From Caballeronia sordidicola (GTDB lineage Bacteria > Pseudomonadota > Gammaproteobacteria > Burkholderiales > Burkholderiaceae), in assembly GCF_002220365.1 (NCBI RefSeq), contig NZ_MTHB01000234.1, forward strand, positions 101,867 through 165,866: a stretch of 64,000 nt of DNA, in the 5' to 3' direction. Positions 1-8,143 of this stretch are shown piece by piece (positions within the stretch are counted from its first letter, which is position 1; every line of letters begins with the position of its first letter). A model generated the notes under the pieces. The model had not been told where the DNA came from and searched no databases. It worked only from the letters and a program-made list of their open reading frames with translations. Both the position numbers and the translations under genes were made by a program.

Positions 1-279
1 CAGCCTGTCCAGTTCATCGGGCAGGATGGGCGCAGCCATCATCCTCGCATGCGGAAATTTCGTGCCTTGGTATTTCTGCGCCAGCGAATTGGACAGGTAG
101 GGATCGATCAACATCCTGAACCGGTTGAACTCGATCACAAAACCCGCTTGACCTAACCAGTACAGCGTCACTTCACCAGATCGAGGGCTGGAGCGTGGAT
201 CGAGAAGCCGGTCGCGCAATGACGTATGGAACGTTTCAGCGCGAAGGCTTGGCGACGTCGACGCATCACCAACAGACAT
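1..279 (-). CDS. UlaG-like metallo-beta-lactamase-fold hydrolase (partial, N-terminal 93 residues)
   Basis: I found this gene by translating the minus strand at the window edge; it runs off position 1. It starts at ATG 277-279, overlapping the end of the upstream SDR by 14 bases, so it is probably translationally coupled to it. The readable part holds the first strands of the MBL fold: VTLYWLGQAGFVIEF, then MLIDPYLSN, the usual opening of UlaG-type Zn hydrolases (WLGHAGF...IDPxLS). The HxHxDH metal motif would lie beyond the edge and cannot be checked. In UlaG the family opens L-ascorbate-6-phosphate lactone, so a lactonase role in the sugar pathway is a reasonable inference, not a demonstrated one. 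Confidence 0.75.
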   Translation of the reverse strand, partial: MSVGDASTSPSLRAETFHTSLRDRLLDPRSSPRSGEVTLYWLGQAGFVIEFNRFRMLIDPYLSNSLAQKYQGTKFPHARMMAAPILPDELDRL

Positions 280-1039
280 AACCGCCGTCGGCCAGGACGA
301 TCGATCCGGTCATCAGGCTTGCAGCATCGCTGGCGAGAAACAGAATGACCGCTGCCACTTCATCAACGCGTCCCATCCGGTTCATCGGCGTACCGCCAAC
401 CCAGTGCTGCAATTTCTCCTTGTCCTGGTAGACATAGGTGTTCATCTCAGTGTCGATATACGTCGGCGCGACGGCATTCACGCGCACACCCCGCGCGCCC
501 CACTCCGCTGCCAGTGACTTCGTCAGATGATGAACCGCCGCCTTCGACGCGTTGTAGTTCACCTGCTCCTGCGGCCGGTTGACGATAAACCCCGACATGG
601 AACCCACGTTCACGATGCTCCCCGCACCGCGCTCGAGCATGCCTTTGCCGAACGCGCGGCAAGCCCAGAACACGCCATTGAGGTTGACGTCGATGACCTT
701 GTTCCAGATCTCGTCGGTCATGGTTTCAGCCGGATGATTCGAGATCGCGATACCCGCGTTGTTGACCAGCACGTCCACGCGGCCGTGGCGCGCGACAACG
801 GCGTCGTTGACGCGCTGGGCAGCGCCGGGGTCGGTGACATCGAAGCGCTCGGTTTCCACACGCAAGCCTTTCGATGCCAGCGTTTCGGCTGCCTTGGCAA
901 GCAAGTCAGCGTTCATGTCCGTCAGGACAACCAGCGCGCCGGCTTCGGCCAGCGCCTCGACGGTGGCGAGACCAATGCCTCGCGCCGCGCCGGTGACAAC
1001 GGCGATCTTGCCGGTCAGCTTGAACTTGTCGAGATACAT
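266..1039 (-). CDS. SDR family NAD(P)-dependent oxidoreductase
   Basis: Classical short-chain dehydrogenase of 257 residues, expected to oxidise or reduce a hydroxyl/keto group on a sugar or polyol in the cytoplasm. Visible motifs are the cofactor loop TGAARGIG near residue 14, NNAG, the catalytic Ser in VNVGSMSG, and YNASK with the catalytic Tyr and Lys. I chose the ATG at 1037-1039 because AAGGAT lies just upstream and the protein then begins directly before the Rossmann strand; the open frame extends further but overlaps the upstream gene. It lies 10 bp after the AroE-like gene and overlaps the MBL gene, so all four minus-strand genes form one operon. Confidence 0.93.
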   Translation of the reverse strand: MYLDKFKLTGKIAVVTGAARGIGLATVEALAEAGALVVLTDMNADLLAKAAETLASKGLRVETERFDVTDPGAAQRVNDAVVARHGRVDVLVNNAGIAISNHPAETMTDEIWNKVIDVNLNGVFWACRAFGKGMLERGAGSIVNVGSMSGFIVNRPQEQVNYNASKAAVHHLTKSLAAEWGARGVRVNAVAPTYIDTEMNTYVYQDKEKLQHWVGGTPMNRMGRVDEVAAVILFLASDAASLMTGSIVLADGGYVCW

Positions 1040-1049
1040 GCAGGGATCC

Positions 1050-2021
1050 TTAAATGGGTTGAGCGGGCGCCGGCTTGCCGGCTTGCGCCGCGATCCGGCT
1101 GATCTCGTCGAACGCGGGGCCGCGCACCGGAATGTCGACATGAAAGACTTCGGCGATCACGCGGGTCCAGCCATAGATGAAGTAGGTCCAGCCGTCCTCA
1201 ATCTGAAGCGCGCGCGTGGTTTCCTGAGCCCGTGCCTGATCAAGGAAAACCAGGTTGCCGCGATAGTTGAGATCCCAGACGACCGCGCGTTCCGGAAACA
1301 CGGCCGCGTCGCTCAACGGCGAACCCGGCGCATCCTTACCGAGTCCGGTGGCGTTGATCACCAACGCACCCGGCGACAAACGCTGCAAGACGGCGTCGTT
1401 ATCTTCGGCCTTCGGCGCAACGACATACTCGCATGGAACATCGAATTTCAGCTCGCGATGAATACGTTCGATTTCCTCCAGCCTGCCAGCCGATCGATTC
1501 GACACAATGACCTTCGACGGCCGGTTCGCGCCACGCTCCTTTTGCATCAGATGCCAGGTCAGCGCGATGGTCGACCCGCCCGCGCCCATCGAAAAAACTT
1601 CCGCGCCGGTGGTGGCGAAGTGATCCTTGTGGAGGAAACCATCGAGTGCAAAACCCGACGTGATCGGATCCTTCGCATGACAGATGAATTTTCCATCCTG
1701 CTTGGAGAGGCAACTCGTTTCGCCCATGATCCGCGCGGTCGGATCGATGACATCGAAAATGGCCTGACAGGCCGCGTACAAATCGATCTTGTGCGTGGTG
1801 ACCAATGCGCCGAGCGACAGCGGATCATGCTTGAGGAATTGGACCGCCTCCCGGTACGCTTCGGGCGAAGCGTGCGGCTGGAAATCGATGCCCTTCATTG
1901 CCACGTCGCCCAGGCCGAGATGTTTCGCCCATTCGGGGAACACGCGCATGATCGAACTCTGTGCGGTCGTCACGCCGATGAAATAGAACGTGGGCCGCAC
2001 GGCGGATTGATAGGCGCTCAT
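1050..2021 (-). CDS. Shikimate dehydrogenase-like (AroE/YdiB family) oxidoreductase, divergent active site
   Basis: A 323-residue protein, longer than typical AroE (about 270). The AroE plan is recognisable: a TTAQSS segment where AroE has HSLSP, VTTHK with the catalytic Lys, an Asp in AKDPITSGFAL at the place of the NTDxxGF motif, the NADP loop GAGGS, SNRS and NATGLG. The shikimate-binding Asn of the GAVNT motif appears replaced (MGETS), so the substrate is probably not shikimate. It shares an ATGA overlap with the upstream cupin gene. A role as a dehydrogenase for a sugar acid or cyclic polyol in this catabolic operon is inference. Confidence 0.85.
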   Translation of the reverse strand: MSAYQSAVRPTFYFIGVTTAQSSIMRVFPEWAKHLGLGDVAMKGIDFQPHASPEAYREAVQFLKHDPLSLGALVTTHKIDLYAACQAIFDVIDPTARIMGETSCLSKQDGKFICHAKDPITSGFALDGFLHKDHFATTGAEVFSMGAGGSTIALTWHLMQKERGANRPSKVIVSNRSAGRLEEIERIHRELKFDVPCEYVVAPKAEDNDAVLQRLSPGALVINATGLGKDAPGSPLSDAAVFPERAVVWDLNYRGNLVFLDQARAQETTRALQIEDGWTYFIYGWTRVIAEVFHVDIPVRGPAFDEISRIAAQAGKPAPAQPI

Positions 2022-2668
2022 CTCGACACTCCTTCTCGGGCCATGACGCCACGCGCCAGCAGAGCGTCGACTTCCTGCTCCGTGCGCGGCTTGTAATGCG
2101 GGTTAGGTACGCTGCGCCATGCGCCCGCACCGTCATCGACTATACGCAACTTCATGCCGTTCGACTGCTCGATGATCGCGTAGTCCTGACCCGAATCCGC
2201 CGGATAACAGAACAGCATCACGAAGTCCTCCTGCCCAAGATTCACTGACCGGTGAATCCACCGCGGCGGCACATAACACGCCGTGTTCGCCCTGACCTCG
2301 ACCACACGCGTATCGCCTGTGGGCGACTCCATCACCATCACACCGAAACCCTTGAGCCCGAAGTACAACTCGGGCCGGTCGATTGCCGCATGAATGTGGC
2401 CCCGCGTCATGAAGAACTCATCGCCGACCTTGCCGGGACTCATGCGGGTCACGCCGGTGATCAGGTCGCCCGGGTTGCTGTTGGGCCGGTGGTCGGTGAC
2501 CTCATACACCACCTCATCGCCGCGAGCGGCTGCGAGCGCGTCGAACGCGGCGGGATCGGCATACAGCCCGTCCAGGTCGCGCAGGAACTTCTGATAACGC
2601 GAGCCGGTGCCGGTCATCAAGCCGGTCTGCAAGTCGACATCGAAGGAACGCGGTTCAGGCCATTGCAT
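2018..2668 (-). CDS. Cupin-type glucose-6-phosphate isomerase family protein
   Basis: 216 residues, archaeal-type (cupin) phosphoglucose isomerase family, which interconverts an aldose and a ketose phosphate using a bound metal. The metal site is visible as GHIHAAIDRPE (two His and a Glu) plus the later His in PPRWIH. I start at ATG 2666-2668 because the AAGGAG site abuts the earlier ATG (2677) with no spacing but lies 9 bases before this one. First gene of the minus-strand operon, divergent from the FAD dehydrogenase gene. In a Burkholderia-like genome with an ordinary pgi elsewhere, a separate cupin enzyme suggests a pathway-specific sugar phosphate. Confidence 0.85.
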   Translation of the reverse strand: MQWPEPRSFDVDLQTGLMTGTGSRYQKFLRDLDGLYADPAAFDALAAARGDEVVYEVTDHRPNSNPGDLITGVTRMSPGKVGDEFFMTRGHIHAAIDRPELYFGLKGFGVMVMESPTGDTRVVEVRANTACYVPPRWIHRSVNLGQEDFVMLFCYPADSGQDYAIIEQSNGMKLRIVDDGAGAWRSVPNPHYKPRTEQEVDALLARGVMAREGVSR

Positions 2669-2734
2669 CGGGTCCATCTCCTTGAAAGTGCGAGTCGCTT
2701 CGCCTTGATGAACCTCGGTGAGTGTTATCGCAGG

Positions 2735-2777
2735 CTAAACGTTAGTTTTAATAATGATATATTTAACACAATTTCAA
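2735..2777 (-). promoter_or_regulatory. Predicted promoter with AACGTT operator for the isomerase operon
   Basis: On the minus strand, TTGAAA (2772-2777) and TATTAA (2748-2753) are separated by 18 bp, and the near-palindrome CTAAACGTTAG (2735-2745) follows at the expected transcription start. The AACGTT centre is typical of LacI-family operators. The same layout recurs before the FGGY kinase gene. Confidence 0.45.
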
Positions 2778-2824
2778 AACATGGGGGTTATCCCCGAAGC
2801 TTTAGCTCTTTATTTCTAGATAAT

Positions 2825-2884
2825 GATAGCTATACTATCGTTCATGATGTGCAGACACAACGTTATTCCTGCTAACGTTGTGTC
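2825..2884 (+). promoter_or_regulatory. Operator-like inverted repeats before the FAD dehydrogenase gene
   Basis: A perfect 12-bp inverted repeat, GACACAACGTTA (2854-2865) and its complement (2873-2884), is separated by 7 bases and holds two AACGTT-type cores. Just upstream, GATAG-CTATA-CTATC (2825-2839) is palindromic around TATACT, a good -10 hexamer for the plus-strand gene; the -35 is weak. There is no T-run, so this is more likely an operator than a terminator. Confidence 0.5.
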
Positions 2885-2955
2885 ATACGCAAAGTCGTAC
2901 GCAAGGCAAGACGGCCTTCAAGAGCGCTGCGCGCCAACCCCGCTGGAGAGATTTG

Positions 2956-4377
2956 ATGCACGAACAACCGTCCCCTGAGCGCAGCCCTTCGCAGTGCGCC
3001 GTGAACGCGCTGCGCGAGGCACTCGGAGCCGATGTGGTCAGCCTGCCGCACGAGTTCACCGGAAGGAAGAATTCGGACTCGAGCCGCATGCCGTGCGAGG
3101 AGCCGCTGGCGCTGATCCGGCCGCGCAATACGGAACACGTTGCCACTGCGCTGCGGATCTGCCATGAGCACCGGCAACCGGTGGTCACGCAAGGTGGCTT
3201 GACGGGGCTCGCAGGGGGCGCGACTTTCCTCGGCGCAGAAGTGGCGTTGAGCCTGGAACTGATGAACGGCATTGAAAGTATCGACTCCGTCAGCGCGTCC
3301 ATGACCGTGCTGTCCGGCACGCCGTTGCAAATCGTCCAGGAAGCCGCCGACGCTGCGGGCTTCATGTTTCCGCTGGATCTCGGCGCACGCGGAAGCTGCA
3401 CGATCGGTGGCAATCTCGCGACCAACGCGGGGGGAAACCGCGTAATCAAGTACGGGATGATGCGCGACCAGGTGCTCGATATCGAAGCCGTGCTGGCAGA
3501 TGGCAGCATCGTCGGCGGCTTGCGCAAGATGATCAAGAACAACACGGGGTACGACCTGCGCAACCTGTTGATCGGCAGCGAAGGAACGCTGGCCGTCATC
3601 ACGCGCGCCGTGCTGCGCTTGCGGCCCAAACCCCGCGCGGTATCCACGGCATGGTGCGGCCTGCCGAACTACGACGCCGTGACCACATTGTTGCGACGCG
3701 CCCAGGAAAGCCTGCCCGCGGGGGTGTCCGCATTCGAAGTCATGTGGCCCGGTTATTACGATTTCGTGCTGTCGCGCTTGCCCGAACTACGCGCGCCGCT
3801 TGAAGGAAAACATGCGTTCTACGTGCTGCTGGAAAGCAGCGGCGCCGATCCCGCACGTCAGGCCGACGCCTTCGAAGACTTCCTCTCCGGCATGCTCGAA
3901 GAAGGACTGATCAGCGATGCCGCGCTCGCCTCGTCGGAGTCGGATGCCGCCGCGTTCTGGGCCATTCGCGACGCGCCCGGTGAATATCAACGGCTGATTC
4001 CCGGCCGCGTCTCCTTCGACGTCAGCTTCTCGATCGCCGACGTAGGCGTTGCCGCTCACCGATGCGAACAGCAGCTTCGCGAACACTGGCCCAACGCGAC
4101 CATCCTGATCTACGGACATCTCGGCGACGGCAATCTGCATATCGTCGTTCAGGAACCCGATTGGCCGCAGGACACGGCGCCCAAGGTCCAGGCGGTGGTG
4201 TACGGCGTGACCGGAGAGATGGGTGGCTCTGTATCGGCGGAACACGGCATTGGCACGAAGAAGCTGAAGGTGCTCGCGTTGTCGCGTACCCCCGCCGAAC
4301 TTGCCGCCATGCGTGCCATCAAGGCCGCGCTCGATCCGCTAAACATTCTCAATCCCGGAAAGTTGTTGCCGCACTGA
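2956..4377 (+). CDS. FAD-binding oxidase, GlcD/D-2-hydroxyacid dehydrogenase type
   Basis: 473 residues with an N-terminal FAD_binding_4 domain (QGGLTGLAGG and NLATNAGGNRVIKYG, the FAD pyrophosphate-binding region) and a C-terminal FAD-oxidase domain ending in HGIGTKKLKVL and LDPLNILNPGKLL. Family members oxidise glycolate, D-lactate or D-2-hydroxyglutarate and pass electrons to the respiratory chain. Start ATG 2956 follows GGAGAG; an upstream TTG in frame would read through the inverted repeat. Divergent from the isomerase operon and followed after 54 bp by the ABC importer, so it probably oxidises a hydroxyacid made in the same pathway. Confidence 0.9.
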   Translation: MHEQPSPERSPSQCAVNALREALGADVVSLPHEFTGRKNSDSSRMPCEEPLALIRPRNTEHVATALRICHEHRQPVVTQGGLTGLAGGATFLGAEVALSLELMNGIESIDSVSASMTVLSGTPLQIVQEAADAAGFMFPLDLGARGSCTIGGNLATNAGGNRVIKYGMMRDQVLDIEAVLADGSIVGGLRKMIKNNTGYDLRNLLIGSEGTLAVITRAVLRLRPKPRAVSTAWCGLPNYDAVTTLLRRAQESLPAGVSAFEVMWPGYYDFVLSRLPELRAPLEGKHAFYVLLESSGADPARQADAFEDFLSGMLEEGLISDAALASSESDAAAFWAIRDAPGEYQRLIPGRVSFDVSFSIADVGVAAHRCEQQLREHWPNATILIYGHLGDGNLHIVVQEPDWPQDTAPKVQAVVYGVTGEMGGSVSAEHGIGTKKLKVLALSRTPAELAAMRAIKAALDPLNILNPGKLLPH

Positions 4378-4431
4378 TTCAACAGTTTTTATGTTTTTTA
4401 AAACCGCCAAACCCTAACAAAAGGAGGAGAC

Positions 4432-5409
4432 ATGACGCGGTTCGTGAAGCAGGTGATGTGTGGTGTAGCGCTGGCAGTGGCAAGCGTAGTTGCAACGGCC
4501 CCGGCGTTTGCTGCCGACAAGATGAAAGTCGGCATTTCCATGAAGGTGCTCAACGCGCCTTACTTCTCGGCTGCCATGGAGTCAGCCAAAGCGCGTGCTA
4601 CGGAAAACGGTGCCGACGTCATTACGGCCGACGCCCAGGGCAAGATGGGCAAGCAGATCTCGGACGTGGAAGACATGTTGACCCGTGGCATCAAGGTGCT
4701 GATCATCGACCCGGCCGATCCCAAAGGTCTCGTCAATGCGGTGAACACAGCCACTGCCGCCGGCGTGAAAGTGGTCGTGATCGACAGTACGCTCGACCCC
4801 AAGGCTAACTACCTGACGCTCGTGCAATCGTCGAATCGCGAGAACGGTGCGCTGGTCGGCTCATGGGTCGTCGACACCATGGGCGACAAGCCGCTGAAGA
4901 TCGCGCTGATCTCCGGCGAGAAAGGCAATCCGGTCGGCAAGGAACGTCGTGACGGCGTGATGGAAGGGATCATCGAAGCGCAACTCGCCAAGACCGGCAA
5001 GGTCAACATGCAGATCGTCGGTCAGGGCTGGGGCAACTGGTCGGATGAAGGCGGGTTGAAGGCCATGGAAGATTTGCTGGTCGCCAACAAGGACATCAAC
5101 ATGGTGCTCGGCGAAAACGACAGCATGGTCCTCGGCGCACGCCGCGCAATCGAAAGTGCGAACCGTCAGGGCATCACGCTGGTGGCGGCCGCCGACGGTC
5201 AGAAGGAAGCGCTCAATCTGATCCGCCAAGGCAAGTACGGCGCGACCGCACTGAACGACCCGGCACTCGTCGCGCGCACGGCGGTGGACATTGGCATGAA
5301 GGCGGCGAAGGGCGAGGCGAGCAACGTGCCGAAGATTTCGTACACACCGTCCGCCGTGATCGACAAGGACAACGTCGACAAGTTCTACAACCCGAAAGCG
5401 ATCTTCTAA
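4432..5409 (+). CDS. Ribose-type sugar ABC transporter substrate-binding protein
   Basis: 325 residues, Peripla_BP_4 family (RbsB-like), a periplasmic binding protein that delivers a sugar or polyol to the importer encoded next. It has a clear Sec signal peptide (basic MTRFVKQ, hydrophobic core, cleavage after APAFA near residue 27) and repeated Rossmann-like lobes (KVLIIDPADPKGL, VVVIDSTLD, ALISGEKGNPVGKERRDG). A strong AAAAGGAGG site precedes ATG 4432. First gene of an SBP-ATPase-permease-regulator row. Substrate not predictable from sequence. Confidence 0.93.
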   Translation: MTRFVKQVMCGVALAVASVVATAPAFAADKMKVGISMKVLNAPYFSAAMESAKARATENGADVITADAQGKMGKQISDVEDMLTRGIKVLIIDPADPKGLVNAVNTATAAGVKVVVIDSTLDPKANYLTLVQSSNRENGALVGSWVVDTMGDKPLKIALISGEKGNPVGKERRDGVMEGIIEAQLAKTGKVNMQIVGQGWGNWSDEGGLKAMEDLLVANKDINMVLGENDSMVLGARRAIESANRQGITLVAAADGQKEALNLIRQGKYGATALNDPALVARTAVDIGMKAAKGEASNVPKISYTPSAVIDKDNVDKFYNPKAIF

Positions 5410-5474
5410 AGACGCACGGGTTCATGCGACGCGCGCCGGCCGAGCCGGTGCGCGTGCATCCCGGAGACACCTTC

Positions 5475-6983
5475 ATGATTCCATTCATCGCCCTGACCGG
5501 CGTCGACAAGCGCTTCGGCGGCATTCACGCCATAGAAGGCGTCGACTTCGATGTCCTTAGCGGCGAAGTCCATGCGCTCGTCGGCGAGAACGGCGCGGGT
5601 AAATCGACGCTGATGCGCATGATCGGCGGCGGCCATCAACCCGATGCCGGTTCGATCAAGGTCGAAGGACGCCCAATATCCTTTCGCAATCCGCATGCGG
5701 CCATGGAAGAAGGCATTGCGGTGATTCATCAGGAAACGGCATTGGCGCCGGATTTGTCGGTGGCTGAAAACGTATTCCTCAGCGCGTTGCCGACCGTGAT
5801 CGAGTGGCGTTCGCTGCGCAAGAATGCGCATGCATTGATTGCGAGTCTCGGCTTCGATATCGACCCCTCCGCGCTGGTCTCGAGCCTATCCACCGCGCAA
5901 TGCCAGGTGATCGAGATTGCCAAGGCGCTGAGCCGCAAAGTGAAGCTGCTGGTGCTCGACGAGCCGACCGCTGCGCTCGCGCCATCCGATGCCAACAAGC
6001 TGCTCGAGATCGTGCGCGGCTTGCGCTCGCGCGGCGTGGGCATTGTATATATCTCTCATCGGCTGGAAGAAGTGTTTGCCATAGCGGACCGCATCACGGT
6101 GCTCAAGGACGGCAAGCGCGTCGACACCGTCAAGCCTGCTGATCTCGGCATGGATGAACTTATTCGCAAGATGGTCGGCCGCCCGCTCTCAGTGCTGTTC
6201 CCGCAACGTCACGCAAGCCTGGGCGACGAAGTGCTGAAGGTCACGGACCTGGCACGCGGCCATGCCGTGCGCAATGTGTCGTTCACGCTGCGTGCAGGTG
6301 AGGTGGTGGGACTGGGCGGCCTGATCGGTTCTGGACGCACCGAAGTTGCCCGGCTGATCTTCGGTGCGGACATGCGTGACTCCGGCACCATCGAACTGAA
6401 GCAAAAGCTGCTGGCTGTCCGCTCGCCAATGGCAGCCGTCAAGGCCGGCATCGGCTTCGTCCCTGAAGACCGCAAAGGCCAGGGCGCGGTGCTATCGATG
6501 CCGATCCGCGTCAACGCCACGCTCGCTGCGCTTAAATCCGTCAGCCTCCCCGGCGGTTTCCTCGCCTTCGGCCGCGAGCGCGCATTCGTTCAAAAGTTGA
6601 TGGAACAACTGCGCATCAAGGCCCGTTCGATGGACGCCGACGTCTCCACGCTATCAGGCGGCAACCAGCAAAAAGTCGTGCTCGCCAAATGGTTTCATGC
6701 GGACGGCGACCTGATCATCCTCGACGAACCTACGCGCGGTGTCGACGTGGGCGCCAAGGTGGAAATCTATACGCTGATCAACCAGCTCGCGGAACGGGGC
6801 AAGGCGGTGCTCGTGATCTCGTCGGAGCACCAGGAGTTGATGGGCTTGTGCGACCGCATTCTCGTGATGGGCGAAGGCGAGATTCGCGGCGAACTCCAGC
6901 CCGCCGATTACAGCGAAGAGCAGATCCTCTCGCTCTCCTTGCGTCGCGCACCGGACGAAGCGCCCGCAGCGCTTACCCACTAA
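5475..6983 (+). CDS. Sugar ABC transporter ATP-binding protein (RbsA-like, two ATPase domains)
   Basis: 502 residues with two fused ABC ATPase domains, as in RbsA/XylG/MglA. Domain 1 has Walker A GENGAGKST and Walker B LLVLDEPTAAL; its signature is unusual (LSTAQCQ where the family has LSxGQQQ). Domain 2 has the degenerate Walker A GLIGSGRTE normal for this family, signature LSGGNQQKV and LIILDEPTRGVD. I prefer ATG 5475, 7 bases after GGAGAC, over the upstream in-frame ATG 5424. Cytoplasmic motor of the importer with its neighbours. Confidence 0.93.
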   Translation: MIPFIALTGVDKRFGGIHAIEGVDFDVLSGEVHALVGENGAGKSTLMRMIGGGHQPDAGSIKVEGRPISFRNPHAAMEEGIAVIHQETALAPDLSVAENVFLSALPTVIEWRSLRKNAHALIASLGFDIDPSALVSSLSTAQCQVIEIAKALSRKVKLLVLDEPTAALAPSDANKLLEIVRGLRSRGVGIVYISHRLEEVFAIADRITVLKDGKRVDTVKPADLGMDELIRKMVGRPLSVLFPQRHASLGDEVLKVTDLARGHAVRNVSFTLRAGEVVGLGGLIGSGRTEVARLIFGADMRDSGTIELKQKLLAVRSPMAAVKAGIGFVPEDRKGQGAVLSMPIRVNATLAALKSVSLPGGFLAFGRERAFVQKLMEQLRIKARSMDADVSTLSGGNQQKVVLAKWFHADGDLIILDEPTRGVDVGAKVEIYTLINQLAERGKAVLVISSEHQELMGLCDRILVMGEGEIRGELQPADYSEEQILSLSLRRAPDEAPAALTH

Positions 6984-7005
6984 ACCAGATCCGGAGACTC
7001 GCATC

Positions 7006-8025
7006 ATGAATCCCAGCGCTGCCACTCAGAAGACCCAGAAGACCCAGAAGACTCAGAAGACGCATCAGGCGCAATCGGGCCACGCAAGACATTGGTGGTC
7101 GGTCGCGCGCCGCTTCAACACGGTTGCCATCCTGATCGTGCTCGTGATCGCCGCGTCATTCGTGTCGAGCGATTTCTTCTCGGTGGCGAACCTGTCCAAC
7201 ATTTCGCGTCAGGTCGCGGGCGTCGGCATCATGTCCGTGGGCATGCTGCTGGTCGTGCTGACCGGTGGTATCGACTTGTCGGTCGGCTCCATCGCGGCGC
7301 TGGGCAGCGTGGTCTCGGCCATGCTCATCCCCCAGTACGGCCTGAGTGCCGCGCTGCTCGTCACGCTGCTGGTGGGTGGTCTATGCGGCTTTGTATCGGG
7401 CGCGTTGATCGCGTGGTTCCGCCTCACGCCGTTTGTCGTCACGCTCGCGATGATGACCGTTGCGCGCGGTGTCGCCATGATTGTCTCCAACGGTTCGCCG
7501 ATCCTCGTCGATGATCCAGGTCAGGCGCTGCTCGACTTCGGCCGTCATTCATATTTCGGCATACCCGGCCCGACCCTCGTGATGCTGATCGTATTCGTGA
7601 TTGGCGGGATTGCGCTGAACCGGCTTCGTGCAGGCCGCGTGGTCCGCGCGATCGGATCGAACGAGGAAGCCGTGCGGCTGTCGGGCGTACCGGTCGCGCG
7701 CCATGTACTCGGCACCTATGTCAGTTCGGGACTGCTCGCGGCGCTTGCCGGCATCATTTCGACATCGCGCGCCGGGGTCGGTGCACCGACGGTCGGCGTG
7801 GGCGACGAGTTGACCGTGATCGCCGCGGTCGTGATCGGCGGCGCGAGTCTGGCGGGCGGTAAAGGCGGTGCCTTGAATACGCTGACGGGCGTGCTGATTT
7901 TGGGGGTGATCGGCAACATCATGAACCTCGCCAGCGTGCCGGGTTACCATCAGCAAGTGGTGATGGGCGTGATCATCGTCGCGGCGGTCCTGTCGCAACG
8001 CGGCGCGCGTTTTTGGCGCCGCTAG
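7006..8025 (+). CDS. Sugar ABC transporter permease (RbsC-like)
   Basis: 339 residues, BPD_transp_2 family inner-membrane permease with about ten hydrophobic segments starting near residue 38 and the family motifs LTGGIDLSVGSI and FVVTLAMMTVARG. It completes the importer with the preceding SBP and ATPase. The cytoplasmic N-terminus carries a TQK repeat (residues about 6-17), encoded by a near-perfect 9-bp tandem repeat at about 7027-7062; it is probably a neutral expansion. GGAGAC lies upstream of ATG 7006. A 13-bp tandem array begins 2 bases after the stop. Confidence 0.93.
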   Translation: MNPSAATQKTQKTQKTQKTHQAQSGHARHWWSVARRFNTVAILIVLVIAASFVSSDFFSVANLSNISRQVAGVGIMSVGMLLVVLTGGIDLSVGSIAALGSVVSAMLIPQYGLSAALLVTLLVGGLCGFVSGALIAWFRLTPFVVTLAMMTVARGVAMIVSNGSPILVDDPGQALLDFGRHSYFGIPGPTLVMLIVFVIGGIALNRLRAGRVVRAIGSNEEAVRLSGVPVARHVLGTYVSSGLLAALAGIISTSRAGVGAPTVGVGDELTVIAAVVIGGASLAGGKGGALNTLTGVLILGVIGNIMNLASVPGYHQQVVMGVIIVAAVLSQRGARFWRR

Positions 8026-8027
8026 TT

Positions 8028-8100
8028 AATCCGACGCATGAGTCCGACGCATGAGTCCGATCCGTGAGTCCGATCCGTGAGTCCGATCCGTGAGTCCGAT
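8028..8100. repeat. 13-bp tandem repeat array between permease and RpiR genes
   Basis: Five full copies and a partial sixth: two units end GACGCATG (8028-8040, 8041-8053), three are AGTCCGATCCGTG (8054-8092), then AGTCCGAT (8093-8100). The array fills most of the gap between the permease stop (8025) and the regulator start (8144), so changes in copy number would alter spacing in the rpiR leader. Confidence 0.9.
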
Positions 8101-8143
8101 ACACTTGGCGGCCTGGCCCTACGCCTGAACGAAGGAACACCAA

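Noticed and set aside
759..2096. A 445-codon plus-strand frame opposite the SDR and AroE-like genes
   Set aside because: It mirrors two well-supported minus-strand genes, has no ribosome site and no family features; high-GC shadow frame.
8028..8100. CRISPR-like array
   Set aside because: The units are contiguous 13-bp repeats without spacers and there are no cas genes.
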